A stretch of DNA of 64,000 bases from positions 232,953-296,952 of the forward strand of contig JAUYGY010000036.1 of assembly GCA_030690315.1 (NCBI GenBank). Direction: 5' to 3'. This DNA comes from Aequorivita sp. Lineage in GTDB: Bacteria > Bacteroidota > Bacteroidia > Flavobacteriales > Flavobacteriaceae. The position numbers and the translations under genes were made by a program. Each line of letters starts with the position of its first letter. Position 1 is the stretch's first letter. The notes under the pieces were generated by a model. That model ran no database searches. It was not told the DNA's origin and worked only from the letters and a program-made list of their open reading frames with translations. Below, in pieces: positions 38,201 through 46,262 of this stretch.

Positions 38201-39504
38201 AAATACAGTTCAACTATCAGGAAAACAACGGTATTTTCTTACCGGGCTATTTGCCTTCAATTGGTTTTATTGGAACACTTAAACCAACCACTGGTTTCGT
38301 TTTCGGTAGCCAAGCAGAGATTAGGGAGTTGGCTGCCAGAAAAGGTTGGCTAACACTCTATCCAGAATTTAACGAACAATACACCGAAGTGGAAAGTAGG
38401 CAAATGGACATTCAAGCCAATTTGGAACCTATAAATGATTTGACAATAGATGTAACTGGAAGCAGGATTTATTCTGAAAATTATGCTGAAAACTTTATTG
38501 TGGAGGATGGGCTGTATCAATCTTTGACGCCGAATACATTTGGAAATTTCAACATTTCCACGCTGTTGATTAAAACAGCATTTAGCGCCAGCGATGAAAA
38601 CAATTCCGCAGCGTTTGACGATTTTAGAACCAACCGTTTAACAATTGCGAACAGACTTGCGGAAGCGCATTATCAAGGAAGGCCAATTCCTCGAACGGAT
38701 GACGGTTTCCCAGTAGGTTTTGGAAGAAACAGCCAAGATGTTTTATTGCCTTCATTTCTTGCCGCATATAAAGGAAGCAATGCCTCCAGTGAAAAAACAG
38801 GAATTTTGAGGGATATCCCACTTCCAAACTGGGACCTTAAATATACCGGTTTGATGAAAATTCCCTGGTTTAAGAAAAACTTTAAGCGGTTTTCACTTAC
38901 CCATGGGTATAGAGCGAGCTATACGGTTAACCAATTCCAGTCTAATTTAGATTATGATCCTAATGATACTGAAGCCATTGACCAAGCAGGCAACTTTAAG
39001 GTTAAAACATTGTTGACAAACGTAAACCTGACCGAACAGTTTTCACCGCTGCTCCGTATGGATTTTGAAATGAACAACTCGGTAAAAATACTTGCCGAAA
39101 TGCGTAAAGACCGCGCCCTATCCTTAAGTTTTGCAAATAATTTATTGACTGAAATTAAAGGGAACGAATATATTATTGGGCTTGGATACCGCGTCAAAGA
39201 CCTTCGTATCGCAACCAATTTTGGAGGTAAAAAATCGGTACTTAAAAGCGATTTGAACTTTAAGGTAGATTTGTCAAGAAGGGATAACATAACCATTATT
39301 AGATATCTCGATATTCAAAACAATCAAACAACCGCCGGACAAACCATCTATGGGGCACAATTGTCCATAGATTATGCGCTTAGCAAAAACCTGACCGCGT
39401 TGTTCTATTACGATCATTCATTCTCTGAATATGCAATTTCTACGGCCTTTCCACAGACTACCATACGAAGCGGCTTTACATTGAGATATAACTTTGGAAA
39501 CTAA
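32233..39504 (+). CDS. sprA: Type IX secretion translocon protein SprA (gliding motility)
   Basis: A very large protein, 2423 residues, as expected for SprA, the outer-membrane translocon of type IX secretion needed for gliding. A TTG start at 32233 is used, because no in-frame ATG precedes the signal peptide (FFKLLAIVSIILVSNASLAQ). The sequence is rich in amphipathic beta-strands of a giant barrel, with typical SprA phrases such as GVKTQLQFGKTTITGVFSEQ, SYVDDFESSQTGNDI, RSIRFMRMFLSKF and VWFNELRMSEL. A Gly/Glu/Lys-rich low-complexity insert lies at ~1914-1975. The C-terminal strand TIRSGFTLRYNFGN ends in aromatics, as outer-membrane proteins do. It follows ruvA directly and precedes gcvH by 15 bp. 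Confidence 0.97.
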   Translation: MEAKNYVYKDGFFKLLAIVSIILVSNASLAQDTTAVGSEMGQMDLPTPASIQDLYTYDPITDRYIYTQTLGSFNITYPIILTPQEYQQLVQEEQMRSYFKEKIDAADGRKEGSEEQQKNLLPTFYVNSSFFESIFGGTSIEVIPQGSVEMDLGLLYTKQDNPQYSPRNRSNFSFDFDQRISLSLLAKVGTRLQVTANYDTESTFDFQNQIKLEYTPTEDDIIQKIEVGNVSMPLNSSLIQGAQSLFGVKTQLQFGKTTITGVFSEQKSETRTVAAEGGATITDFELFALDYDENRHFFLAHYFRDNYDRSLQQYPFINSNVQVTRMEVWITNRTSRTENVRNIVALQDIGESDPLNVGLNVPPGGFINSSRNAYPDNGNNDFNPFGIDRAGVQTILNPAIRDVATVRQGFTGVQVSEGVDYVTLENARRLDAGEYSLNSQLGYISLNQKLNNDEVLAVSYQFTVNGKVYQVGEFSNDGIEANGGDIPGGGTNPPGEEGGLAQNLVVKLLKSSITSVNEPIWDLMMKNIYPIGAYQLEKDDFKLNIFYTDPSPLNYIQEAQATVGHPAAELPDDVKDQILLKVFNLDRLNFNNDPQQGGDGFFDFLQGVTVDAQNGRIIFTTVEPFGKHLFDKLNVPTAPATYSMPDTYNANQDKYVFRTLYSGTKTQAEQQESEKNKFQLKGSYKSTGADGIPIGAFNIPQGSVTVTAGGRTLVEGVDYTVNYQLGRVQILDPSLLNSNIPISVSTENNSLFGQQSKRFTGLNVEHKFSDKFLVGATYLNLNERPLTQKSSYGVEPINNTIFGINLNYSTEVPFLTRLVNHLPNIDTDVESNVSLRGEFAYLKPGAPKVSDFNGKTTSYVDDFESSQTGNDISTPSSWSLSSAPIGYGGQLQNDDLAYNYKRAKLAWYTIDPIFYSSQRPDGINDEDLSSPFTRRVFRDEIFPQQDIIQGQTQALFTLDLAYYPSTRGEYNYNPAATSGTLPTPEDNFGGIMRQLTTTDFEKSNVEYIQFWVMDPFIYEENNGNPGGELNFNLGSVSEDVLKDGRKQYENGLPKDGGNANVLETNWGKVPSNQSLVYTFDSEGQERINQDAGFDGLNNAEEIAKYGGAFGDDPANDDYQYFLQAEGNILDRYLKYNGTQGNSPVEVTNTNRGSTAQPDVEDINRDNTMNTIESYFEYNVPMFPGMNRENNTYISDIKDLEVTTQDNNVIPVRWVQFKIPISKPDKAEGGISDYRSIRFMRMFLSKFTENTVLRFGTMELIRGDYRRFEQTLDDVTFEDPANDDTLFEVQTVSIEENETREPIPYVLPPGLVREELNNNNNIIRENEQSLSMRVCGLEPNDGRSVYKNFNVDMRQYKNLEMFIHAESIINDTNPTGLSDGQLVAFMRLGNDLTNNYYEVQIPLSPTNFGARSAEEIWPEANRLNLPLELLQEVKTKTLEFYRNNPNADPTQVKFYQQDELDGTIPTSQNPLKIGIKGNPSFGNVRTIMLGVRNSTNDELCGEVWFNELRMSELKNQGGWAAVVSMDANVADFATVSASGRRSTVGFGSIEQGPNQRSREDVQEYDVVTNVNLGQLMPKKWGIQLPFNYGRSEKLITPQYDPEFQDIELDSRLDNTESEAEKDRIKEQAVDYTKLQSVNFIGVRKERTGESKPRFYDVENLTGSFSYNQTDHHDFEVEDALEQNVRAGATYNYNFTAKPVEPFKKNDSLFTGKYWQFLKDFNFNYLPTNISVSSNITRQYNEQKFREIDLLQNNIGLPKLYQRNFLFDWQYTINHNLTKSLRFNFTSSNNMIVNNYLDDDGFVNNEIGVWDGFFDVGDPNQHFQSLQVNYDLPFSKFPFLKFIRATYSYTGDYQWQKSSDLFNDIPIQLSDGTTNTYNLGNSIQNASTHQINSSIDMNGFYRYVGLTKIKNSKTRKSAGGEGDGKGGENETGKEGKAGREEKLNEEKNNALSNPSSGAPNVLGGGPGTQGGGLNTGDKALNTAIGFATMLKKIQFNYQENNGIFLPGYLPSIGFIGTLKPTTGFVFGSQAEIRELAARKGWLTLYPEFNEQYTEVESRQMDIQANLEPINDLTIDVTGSRIYSENYAENFIVEDGLYQSLTPNTFGNFNISTLLIKTAFSASDENNSAAFDDFRTNRLTIANRLAEAHYQGRPIPRTDDGFPVGFGRNSQDVLLPSFLAAYKGSNASSEKTGILRDIPLPNWDLKYTGLMKIPWFKKNFKRFSLTHGYRASYTVNQFQSNLDYDPNDTEAIDQAGNFKVKTLLTNVNLTEQFSPLLRMDFEMNNSVKILAEMRKDRALSLSFANNLLTEIKGNEYIIGLGYRVKDLRIATNFGGKKSVLKSDLNFKVDLSRRDNITIIRYLDIQNNQTTAGQTIYGAQLSIDYALSKNLTALFYYDHSFSEYAISTAFPQTTIRSGFTLRYNFGN

Positions 39505-39519
39505 AAAATTTAATTTATT

Positions 39520-39900
39520 ATGAATATACCAGCTAATTTAAAATACACCGCAGACCACGAATGGGTTAAAATTGAAGGCGATACTGCAACAGTAGGTGTT
39601 ACTGATTTTGCACAAGGGGAACTTGGAGATATAGTTTATGTTGAAGTAGAAACCGTTGGCGATACATTACAAATGGGCGATGAGTTTGGAACAGTTGAAG
39701 CCGTAAAAACAGTATCTGAACTATTCTCACCACTCTCTGGTGAGATAATAGAATTTAATGACAGTCTTGAATCTGAGCCTGAAAAAGTAAATACAGATCC
39801 CTATGGAACCGGGTGGATGATAAAAATTAAAATCTCCAATCCAGATGAAATAGCCGAACTTTTGGACGATGCAGCATATAAAGCGCTTATTGGGGGATAA
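39520..39900 (+). CDS. gcvH: Glycine cleavage system H protein
   Basis: A 126-residue lipoyl-carrier protein starting [20 protein letters not shown]. The lipoylated lysine is K63 in [15 protein letters not shown], the usual EAVK-S context. It carries the aminomethyl group between P, T and L proteins; none of those genes is in the window. It sits between sprA and a VanZ gene whose 5' end overlaps its last 32 bases in another frame. Confidence 0.97.
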   Translation: MNIPANLKYTADHEWVKIEGDTATVGVTDFAQGELGDIVYVEVETVGDTLQMGDEFGTVEAVKTVSELFSPLSGEIIEFNDSLESEPEKVNTDPYGTGWMIKIKISNPDEIAELLDDAAYKALIGG

Positions 39901-40264
39901 GGCCCTTTTGTTTATTGCGCTTTGCTACACATGCATAATATCAGTTCTTTTTTTCATGCCCAGTCCCGAATTGCCGAAAATTCATATTTCAGGTGCAGAT
40001 AAAATAGTTCACGGTTTTATTTATTTTATTTTAATAAATATGTGGTTGCTCTATTTTTATAAAAAAATGAACTTCCGTTTTAAAGCAAAATGGGTCCTGA
40101 TTTTGTTAGTTTCGATCTTGCTTTATGGCATAATAATTGAGATATTGCAAGGCCTGTTTACTGCTTCCAGAAGCGCAGATATTTTTGATGTAGCCGCAAA
40201 TTTTGTAGGCTCGTTGCTCGGAATATTTTTTTTCAGAAGCATAAAGCATAAATTTAATTTTTAA
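39869..40264 (+). CDS. VanZ-like family membrane protein
   Basis: A 131-residue protein with about four hydrophobic helices ([70 protein letters not shown]). The VanZ family core is visible as [29 protein letters not shown] and A..NFVG. The ATG at 39869 gives a 32-base overlap with gcvH; a TTG at 39890 would shorten it by seven residues and cannot be excluded. The VanZ family is named after the teicoplanin resistance gene, but most bacterial members have no established function. Confidence 0.85.
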   Translation: MQHIKRLLGDKALLFIALCYTCIISVLFFMPSPELPKIHISGADKIVHGFIYFILINMWLLYFYKKMNFRFKAKWVLILLVSILLYGIIIEILQGLFTASRSADIFDVAANFVGSLLGIFFFRSIKHKFNF

Positions 40265-40330
40265 AATTTCAATTAAGTTTTAAATTGAATGATAATTTCT
40301 ATATTTTAGCCACACGTTAAACCCACTATT

Positions 40331-41053
40331 ATGGAACCCAAAAAAAATCCAAAATCAGATGTAAGCCGCAGAAGTATGCTGTTTTTTCAGCTCGGAATGG
40401 TTATTATACTTTTTCTTTCATGGCAGGCAATTGAGTGGAAGTCTTATGACAAATCTGATAATGACTTAAGCAAGCTAGATGTTGGAGATGATCTTGAAGA
40501 AGAAATTCCAATTACCCAACAATTAACACCACCTCCTCCGCCACCTCCGCCACCACCAGCTCCCGAAGTTATTGAAGTTATGGAAGACGAAGTAGAAGAA
40601 GAAGAAACTATCATAGAATCTACCGAGGCAAAACAAGATGAAAAAATTGTTAAGGTTAAGGAAATTAGGGAAGAAGTGGTAGAAGAAGAAATTGCTGACG
40701 TTCCATTTGCAGTAATTGAAAACGTGCCAATTTATCCTGGCTGTGAGAGAGAAAATGGAAATGAAGCTAAAAAGAAGTGTATGTCTTCAAAAATTAGCGA
40801 GTTCATTAATAAAAAATTCAATAGCGATTTGGCTTCAGATCTTGGCTTGGAAGGGAGACAGCGTATTTCAGTTCAATTTAAGATTGATAAAAACGGAAAA
40901 GTAGTGGATGTTCGTGCTCGTGCCCCACACCCAAGACTTGAAAAAGAAGCAGTTTCGGTTGTACAATCACTTCCAGATATGACTCCCGGAAAACAACGCG
41001 GAAAACCAGTTGGGGTACTTTATTCGCTTCCAATCGTGTTTGATATCCAGTAA
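40331..41053 (+). CDS. Energy transducer TonB-like protein, copy 1
   Basis: A 240-residue protein with one N-terminal membrane anchor (~18-37, FQLGMVIILFLSWQAIEW). A periplasmic linker contains a ten-proline run (~66-76) and acidic stretches, and the C-terminal TonB-like domain holds IYPGCERENGNEAKKKCMSS and SVQFKIDKNGKVVDV. Two cysteines, in PGCE and KKCM, are shared with the next gene. TonB links the ExbBD motor to outer-membrane receptors, but no ExbB/ExbD is near. A terminator follows, so it is probably a single-gene unit. Confidence 0.88.
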   Translation: MEPKKNPKSDVSRRSMLFFQLGMVIILFLSWQAIEWKSYDKSDNDLSKLDVGDDLEEEIPITQQLTPPPPPPPPPPAPEVIEVMEDEVEEEETIIESTEAKQDEKIVKVKEIREEVVEEEIADVPFAVIENVPIYPGCERENGNEAKKKCMSSKISEFINKKFNSDLASDLGLEGRQRISVQFKIDKNGKVVDVRARAPHPRLEKEAVSVVQSLPDMTPGKQRGKPVGVLYSLPIVFDIQ

Positions 41054-41073
41054 ATAAAATATAGATTTTTTAT

Positions 41074-41112
41074 AAAACCCCCGTCTTTGTAATAGCAAAG
41101 ACGGGGGTTTTT
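41074..41112 (+). terminator. Intrinsic terminator after the first TonB-like gene
   Basis: AAAACCCCCGTCTTTG (41074-41089) pairs with CAAAGACGGGGGTTTT (41096-41111), a 16-bp perfect stem with a six-base loop. The arms carry A and T tracts, so it can act in both directions. Confidence 0.95.
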
Positions 41113-41167
41113 CGTTTGTGGCACAACAGTTGTATTTCATAAAGTGTAACCATTAAATCTCTTTATT

Positions 41168-41947
41168 ATGAAAGCAACTGTAGAAAATGTCCGCAACAAA
41201 CAAAAAGAAAAAAAACAGACAAACATTAAATGGAATTCACGTTTGTTTTTTCAAATAGGAATTATTACTAGTTTGCTTATAGTTTTCTTTCTGATGCAAA
41301 CTGATTTTGAAGTAAAGTCTTTTAAAATTACTTCTTCAACTTCGGAAGGAATAAAAGATCCTCCAGTTTTTAATTACGTAGTTGAGATGGATAAACCCAA
41401 ACCATCTGAACCTGTAAAGAAAATAATTGAGAAAAAAGTGCCCATTCAAAAACCAGTGAAAAGCACGGTTTTTGAAGTAAAACCAAATACAGATCCAGAT
41501 GTTGAAACGGAAATTGCGGCAACAGATATTCCGGTAACTGAAACGCCAACGCCATCGGTAACGACCTCTGTGGAACCTGAAGATACCAAACCAAGGAATA
41601 TTAAAAATGTAGAGTTTGTGCCCGTTTTTCCTGGTTGTGAAACCTTAGGTACCAATGCAGAAAAAATTGAATGTATGTCTTCTAAAATAAATTTTTTCAT
41701 CAATAAAAATTTTAGAAAGGAATTATTGGAAGATTTGAATTCAAATGAAACACACAGAATTTTTGTTAATTTCAAAATTAATTCCAATGGTTTTGTTACG
41801 GATGTTATTGCAAATTCACATAACGCTAATTTAAAGAAAGAAGCCCAACGGGTGATAAATAACTTACCCACAATGAAACCCGGAAAACAGGGTGATAGAA
41901 ATGTGGACGTACTTTATACCGTCCCGATTATCTTTAAGATTCAATAA
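41168..41947 (+). CDS. Energy transducer TonB-like protein, copy 2
   Basis: A 259-residue paralogue of the preceding gene: a membrane anchor (~26-45, FFQIGIITSLLIVFFLM), a Lys/Pro then Thr/Glu-rich linker, and a C-terminal TonB-like domain with VFPGCETLGTNAEKIECMSS and IFVNFKINSNGFVTDV. The PGCE...CMSSK pattern and the final 'P.M.PGKQ...V.VLY..PI.F.IQ' block are common to both copies. The two appear to come from a local duplication that diverged most in the linker, where the proline run is missing. Terminators lie on both sides. Confidence 0.88.
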   Translation: MKATVENVRNKQKEKKQTNIKWNSRLFFQIGIITSLLIVFFLMQTDFEVKSFKITSSTSEGIKDPPVFNYVVEMDKPKPSEPVKKIIEKKVPIQKPVKSTVFEVKPNTDPDVETEIAATDIPVTETPTPSVTTSVEPEDTKPRNIKNVEFVPVFPGCETLGTNAEKIECMSSKINFFINKNFRKELLEDLNSNETHRIFVNFKINSNGFVTDVIANSHNANLKKEAQRVINNLPTMKPGKQGDRNVDVLYTVPIIFKIQ

Positions 41948-41979
41948 TAGATTTTAATAGATATCGAAATGTAAAAGCT

Positions 41980-42010
41980 AAAGCTCCCTTAAAAAAAGGG
42001 AGCTTTTTTT
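41980..42010 (+). terminator. Intrinsic terminator after the second TonB-like gene
   Basis: AAAGCTCCCTT (from 41980) pairs with AAGGGAGCTTT (to 42006) around an A-rich loop, followed by T residues. It ends 55 bp before the remB ATG at 42066. Confidence 0.9.
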
Positions 42011-42065
42011 GAAACCGGTCATTGCAAAAAAACTGTATCTTTCGGGTTTAAACCAGCAATCTCCA

Positions 42066-44156
42066 ATGAAGCAGCTTATCTTCCTTTCTATTTTTTGTTT
42101 TTCAATAGTGTCCTTAGCGCAAGTTCCCGCTGCACAGTATGAAAAATATCCCGTTTTTAAGGAATGTGAAAATTCAGATGTTGATGTATTGGAAAGTTGC
42201 TTTAAAAATACCCTACAACAATTCATTTTTCAGAATTTTGAAGTTCCCGAAGTTGTTTTTTCAGAAAATTACAAAGGAAATGTAAACGTACTTTTCGAAG
42301 TTACGAAAGAGGGAAAATTCAAGGTTTTATATGTAGATGGCATTTATGACGAATTGAAAACAGAAGCACGCCGCGTTTTTGAAAGTCTACCCGAAGTTGA
42401 GCCGGCAACCTATAATGGAACGCCTGCGTATGTTCAATTCACTTTTCCAATTGCAATCCCGTTAGTAGCTCCGGATGAAAGTATTGTGCAAAACACAGAA
42501 ATAGCCAAGAAAAACGAAAGGGATGCCTTGGTAAATGAATATGAAGCGGTTGTTAATCTTCCCTACAATAATGAAGAATACAGAAGCAACATCAACATTC
42601 CGCTTTCTCACCATAACTATAGCCTTTTTGATCCGGCGATGAACCGCGTTGGCTTAAACAATCACACGGCACAGAAACCATATATTTATAACGAGGTGAA
42701 TAAATATTATGATTTTGAAGCAGCCAACAAAGAAATTTTGAAAACCAAAACTTCTTGGTTTGGCCGAAAACTTTGGAACGAGCACCTTGTTACAATAAAA
42801 GGAAAGGATTATTGGTTGACGCTAGATGCTGGTGTAGATTTACAGGCAGGAAAAGATTTTGATGCCGATATCGACACCTATAACAACACCCGCTTAGTTT
42901 ACACCCAAGGAAGTGTGGGGAAACAGCTTGGTTTTTTTGGAGTTATTTACGAAAGCCAAGGGCGTTTTGCTGATTATTTTAACACATATGCAGAATCCAT
43001 AAAACCGGACGGCGGAAACCCGGCAATTATTCCAGGGCAGGGGATAGCGAAATCTTTTAAATCAGATTCCTATGATTACCCCATAGCTACGGGACACATT
43101 TCATATACTCCATCAAAATATTTCAATATTCAGTTGGGACACGGAAAAACATTTTTGGGCGATGGGTATCGTTCTTTATTGACGAGCGATAATGCCAGCT
43201 CATATCCTTTCTTCAAAATAAATACCACTTTCTGGAAACTTAAATACACCAATACTTGGATGTCACTGCGCGATGTGCGTCCGGAGGTTACAGAAGATGG
43301 CTCTTTCCGCACAAAATATATTGCAAACCATTATTTGAGCTACAACATTACTAAACGATTGAACATCGGGCTTTTTGAATCTGTAATTTGGCAGAATGAC
43401 AACGGTCGCGGCTTTGATGTGAACTATTTAAACCCAATCATATTTTATCGAGCCATAGAATTTTCTACTGGCTCCCGCGGCGGTAATGCATTGATTGGTA
43501 TTAGCGGAAAGTATAAAGTGAATGACCGCGTAAACGCTTATGCCCAATTTATAATTGACGAGTTTTCTTCCAGCGATGTCTTTGGAGGAAAGGGCAGCTA
43601 TAAAAACAAGACAGGCTATCAACTGGGGCTTAAATACTACGATGCTTTTGGTTTAAAAAATCTCTATTTGCAAACGGAATATAACAGGGTGCGCCCATAT
43701 ACGTATTCACATAATACAATTGTTCTCAATTATGGCCACAACAATCAGTCTATGGCACATACATTAGGCGCCAATTTTTCAGAATTTATAGCTATTGCAC
43801 GCTACCAAAAAGGAAGAATTTATGGCGACGCCAAATTTATTGTTGCAAAACGGGGTTTTGAATTCAACACGCCGGAAGATTCAAGTTTTTACGGCAGCAG
43901 TATCTACGGAAACGAAGACGATAGAATAACCACCGACGGCAATGAAGTTGCACAGGGCAACACTACAGATTTTTTCCACGCAGAAGTTCAGGTTGGGTAT
44001 GTTATAAATCCAACGACTAACTTAAAAATTTACGGCAGTTTTATCTTCAGAAATTTTGACCCAAAAGTAGATACTGAAACAGTTTTCAAAAACCAAACCA
44101 GCTGGGTGAATTTTGGAATCCGTACAGATTTATTCAATTGGTATTATGATTTTTAA
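42066..44156 (+). CDS. remB: Gliding motility protein RemB-like, with N-terminal TonB-like domain
   Basis: A 696-residue protein from the ATG at 42066 (MKQLIFLSIFCFSIVSLAQ signal peptide). An in-frame TTG at 42009 lies in the terminator and is rejected. After the signal comes a TonB C-terminal-like domain (~20-135: YPVFKECENSDVDVLESCF, NVNVLFEVTKEGKFKVLYVD). Then comes a barrel-like body with the RemB-type LDAGVDLQAGKDF, GQGIAKSF and IQLGHGKTFLGDGYRSLL. RemB was found as a gliding mutant class in Flavobacterium johnsoniae and is predicted to be on the cell surface. The pairing with two TonB-like genes that share the same Cys-pair domain suggests common origin. Confidence 0.82.
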   Translation: MKQLIFLSIFCFSIVSLAQVPAAQYEKYPVFKECENSDVDVLESCFKNTLQQFIFQNFEVPEVVFSENYKGNVNVLFEVTKEGKFKVLYVDGIYDELKTEARRVFESLPEVEPATYNGTPAYVQFTFPIAIPLVAPDESIVQNTEIAKKNERDALVNEYEAVVNLPYNNEEYRSNINIPLSHHNYSLFDPAMNRVGLNNHTAQKPYIYNEVNKYYDFEAANKEILKTKTSWFGRKLWNEHLVTIKGKDYWLTLDAGVDLQAGKDFDADIDTYNNTRLVYTQGSVGKQLGFFGVIYESQGRFADYFNTYAESIKPDGGNPAIIPGQGIAKSFKSDSYDYPIATGHISYTPSKYFNIQLGHGKTFLGDGYRSLLTSDNASSYPFFKINTTFWKLKYTNTWMSLRDVRPEVTEDGSFRTKYIANHYLSYNITKRLNIGLFESVIWQNDNGRGFDVNYLNPIIFYRAIEFSTGSRGGNALIGISGKYKVNDRVNAYAQFIIDEFSSSDVFGGKGSYKNKTGYQLGLKYYDAFGLKNLYLQTEYNRVRPYTYSHNTIVLNYGHNNQSMAHTLGANFSEFIAIARYQKGRIYGDAKFIVAKRGFEFNTPEDSSFYGSSIYGNEDDRITTDGNEVAQGNTTDFFHAEVQVGYVINPTTNLKIYGSFIFRNFDPKVDTETVFKNQTSWVNFGIRTDLFNWYYDF

Positions 44157-44165
44157 AAATGAAAT

Positions 44166-45158
44166 TTAGTCTTTCTTCTCTTTTTTAGAATCATTGTTTT
44201 CCTTTTGCATCTGCTCCAACTTTTCACGGGCTTTCTGGTTTTTTGCAGCATTTCCATCTATGTCACTACGCTCTTTTTCCACTTCTTTATAAAGCATTCT
44301 TAAAAAAGCTTCGGTTGATATAAAGCCACTTCCGTATCCTTGTTTGTCATACTCTAAGGTTAAATCGGTCATCTTTGCAACTTCTTCTTCCGTCTTTTTG
44401 TTTATATAATTCATCGTTACTCTTTTATAAAGAATGGAGAGCATATTCGCAGCATTTTGTAGATCCTTATAAGTACCCACATTGCCATGGCCGGGCATAA
44501 TTTTGGTGTCTTCGTTTATAACGAGCAGCGCTTTTTCAATTCCCGCTAGGGATCCATTTAAACTGCCCCCATTTTCTGTATCTATGTAAGGATATTTTCC
44601 ATTGAAAAATACATCACCGGTATGAAGCACGTTGCTATTGGTAAAATATACCATCGCATCGCCATCGGTATGTGCATTATGAACGTGAAAAACATAAATT
44701 TTCTCCCCGTTAAAATGAAAAGTAAGATCTTCGGAAAAGGTTATCACAGGAAGAATTTCCTGAGGAATTTTGGTCTTTTCTGCGGTAATCATCTCCATGA
44801 GTCTGGTGCGAACATTTTCCTGTGAAAATATTATTGTTCCCGTTTCCGCCAAGGCTGCATTTGCGCCGGTATGATCACCGTGAAAATGTGTGTTTACCAA
44901 GAACTGAACAGGTTTATTGCTTATTGATTTAATGTCTTTTTGAATCTGCTCAAAGCCTTCGGCATATTGGTCATCTATCATAAAAACCCCATCGGGGCCA
45001 AAACTAAGGCCAATGTTTCCACCCTTGCCCTGAAGCATGTAAATCATGTTGTTCACCTTTATAAGTTTTGTATTGAATTTTGCGCCAGTATCTGTTTGAG
45101 AATAAACCGTGAAAACTGACAATAATAGTAGCGCGCTGAAAATTAATTTTGATAACAT
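44166..45158 (-). CDS. Metallo-beta-lactamase-fold hydrolase, secreted
   Basis: A 330-residue protein with a signal peptide (LIFSALLLLSVFTVYSQ) and an MBL fold. The zinc motif THFHGDHTGAN gives H91, H93, D95 and H96, then VHNAHTDGDAMVYF and MPGHGNVGTY provide the remaining ligands. The class resembles periplasmic or lipid-metabolising MBL hydrolases, not clear beta-lactamases. The C-terminal ~40 residues are Lys/Glu-rich (QKAREKLEQMQKENND). It is convergent with remB (gap 9 bp) and divergent from ctaB. Confidence 0.88.
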   Translation of the reverse strand: MLSKLIFSALLLLSVFTVYSQTDTGAKFNTKLIKVNNMIYMLQGKGGNIGLSFGPDGVFMIDDQYAEGFEQIQKDIKSISNKPVQFLVNTHFHGDHTGANAALAETGTIIFSQENVRTRLMEMITAEKTKIPQEILPVITFSEDLTFHFNGEKIYVFHVHNAHTDGDAMVYFTNSNVLHTGDVFFNGKYPYIDTENGGSLNGSLAGIEKALLVINEDTKIMPGHGNVGTYKDLQNAANMLSILYKRVTMNYINKKTEEEVAKMTDLTLEYDKQGYGSGFISTEAFLRMLYKEVEKERSDIDGNAAKNQKAREKLEQMQKENNDSKKEKKD

Positions 45159-45230
45159 ATTTTTTTATTTGAAAATTGGTTCAAATTAGTGAAAATGCTG
45201 AAATAAAAGCACAATATTGTTGATAATATA

Positions 45231-45262
45231 TTGCGAAAAAAAATACAGGAAGCGTATCTTTG
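45231..45262 (+). promoter_or_regulatory. Promoter of ctaB and the subunit III/IV group
   Basis: TTG at 45231-45233 lies 21 bp ahead of TATCTTTG at 45255-45262. Transcription would begin about 8-10 bases before the ctaB ATG at 45277. An in-frame ATG at 45217 would lie ahead of this promoter, which supports the shorter start. Confidence 0.6.
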
Positions 45263-45276
45263 CCCCGCCTAAAAAT

Positions 45277-46176
45277 ATGAGCTTGTCAATTATCCAACCA
45301 CAATCAATCCCCCAATCGGTTATTAGGAATTTCACTGAAATTACCAAGCTAAGGCTTTCGGTGAGTGTTGTGTTTTCATCGGTAGCGGGGTATTTGTTGG
45401 GTGCAGAATCCATAGACTTCTTTGTGCTTTTTTTGTTGTGTGTTGGCGGTTACAGTATGGTTGGAGCTTCAAATGTGTATAACCAAATAATTGAGCGCGA
45501 CCTCGATGCGCTGATGGACCGAACCAAAAATAGGCCGTTGCCCGCGGGGCAAATGAGCGTTCGTTCGGCATTTATTCTTGCCATTGTCCTCACGGTAATT
45601 GGAATTGTAGTGTTGTATTCCATAAATCCTATTACTGCCATGTTTGGGGCTATTTCCATTTTTATGTACGTTAGCCTTTATACGCCTTTAAAAACAAAAA
45701 CGCCACTTTCAGTTTTTGTGGGGGCATTTCCCGGAGCCATTCCTTTTATGTTGGGGTGGGTTGCTGCAACTGGTAAATTTGGTATTGAGCCCGGCACTTT
45801 ATTTATGGTTCAGTTTTTTTGGCAGTTTCCGCATTTTTGGGCCATCGGCTGGTTTCTTTTTGATGATTACCAAAAAGGAGGTTTCTTTATGCTCCCCAAC
45901 GGAAAGCGGGATAAAGGCACGGCCATACAAGTTATTTTATATACCATTTGGACTGTACTTGTTTCCTTGATACCAGTATTGGGCATTACCGGAAAGCTTT
46001 ACTTAACCCCAATTTCAGGAGCTTTAATTGGCATTCTGGGAATTGGCCTTTTGTATTACGCAATTCGGCTTTATAAAGAAAAAACATCAAAAGCAGCTAA
46101 ACAGCTTATGCTTGCTAGTGTGAGCTACATTACTTTACTGCAAATAATTTATGTTGCCGACAAATTTTTAAGATAA
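45277..46176 (+). CDS. ctaB: Protoheme IX farnesyltransferase (heme O synthase)
   Basis: A 299-residue UbiA-family membrane enzyme with about nine helices. The prenyl diphosphate motif is NVYNQIIERDLDALMDRTKN followed by RPLPAG (NxxxDxxxD and R-P), and a second motif lies in FLFDDYQKGGFFMLP. It adds farnesyl to heme B to give heme O, the precursor of heme A for CoxA. The start at 45277 (MSLSIIQPQS) follows the promoter directly; the longer reading is rejected. It heads the accessory oxidase genes that are separate from coxBA. Confidence 0.95.
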   Translation: MSLSIIQPQSIPQSVIRNFTEITKLRLSVSVVFSSVAGYLLGAESIDFFVLFLLCVGGYSMVGASNVYNQIIERDLDALMDRTKNRPLPAGQMSVRSAFILAIVLTVIGIVVLYSINPITAMFGAISIFMYVSLYTPLKTKTPLSVFVGAFPGAIPFMLGWVAATGKFGIEPGTLFMVQFFWQFPHFWAIGWFLFDDYQKGGFFMLPNGKRDKGTAIQVILYTIWTVLVSLIPVLGITGKLYLTPISGALIGILGIGLLYYAIRLYKEKTSKAAKQLMLASVSYITLLQIIYVADKFLR

Positions 46177-46262
46177 ACACAAATGGATGCGGATTGGCAT
46201 AAGTGAAAATTTAATAAAAGTTAACAAATTCCCAATTAACGAATTAACAAACCACAATTAAA

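Noticed and set aside
40540..40562. Possible repeat array at the proline run of the first TonB-like gene
   Set aside because: The CCDCCD pattern simply encodes the polyproline linker that TonB proteins usually have.
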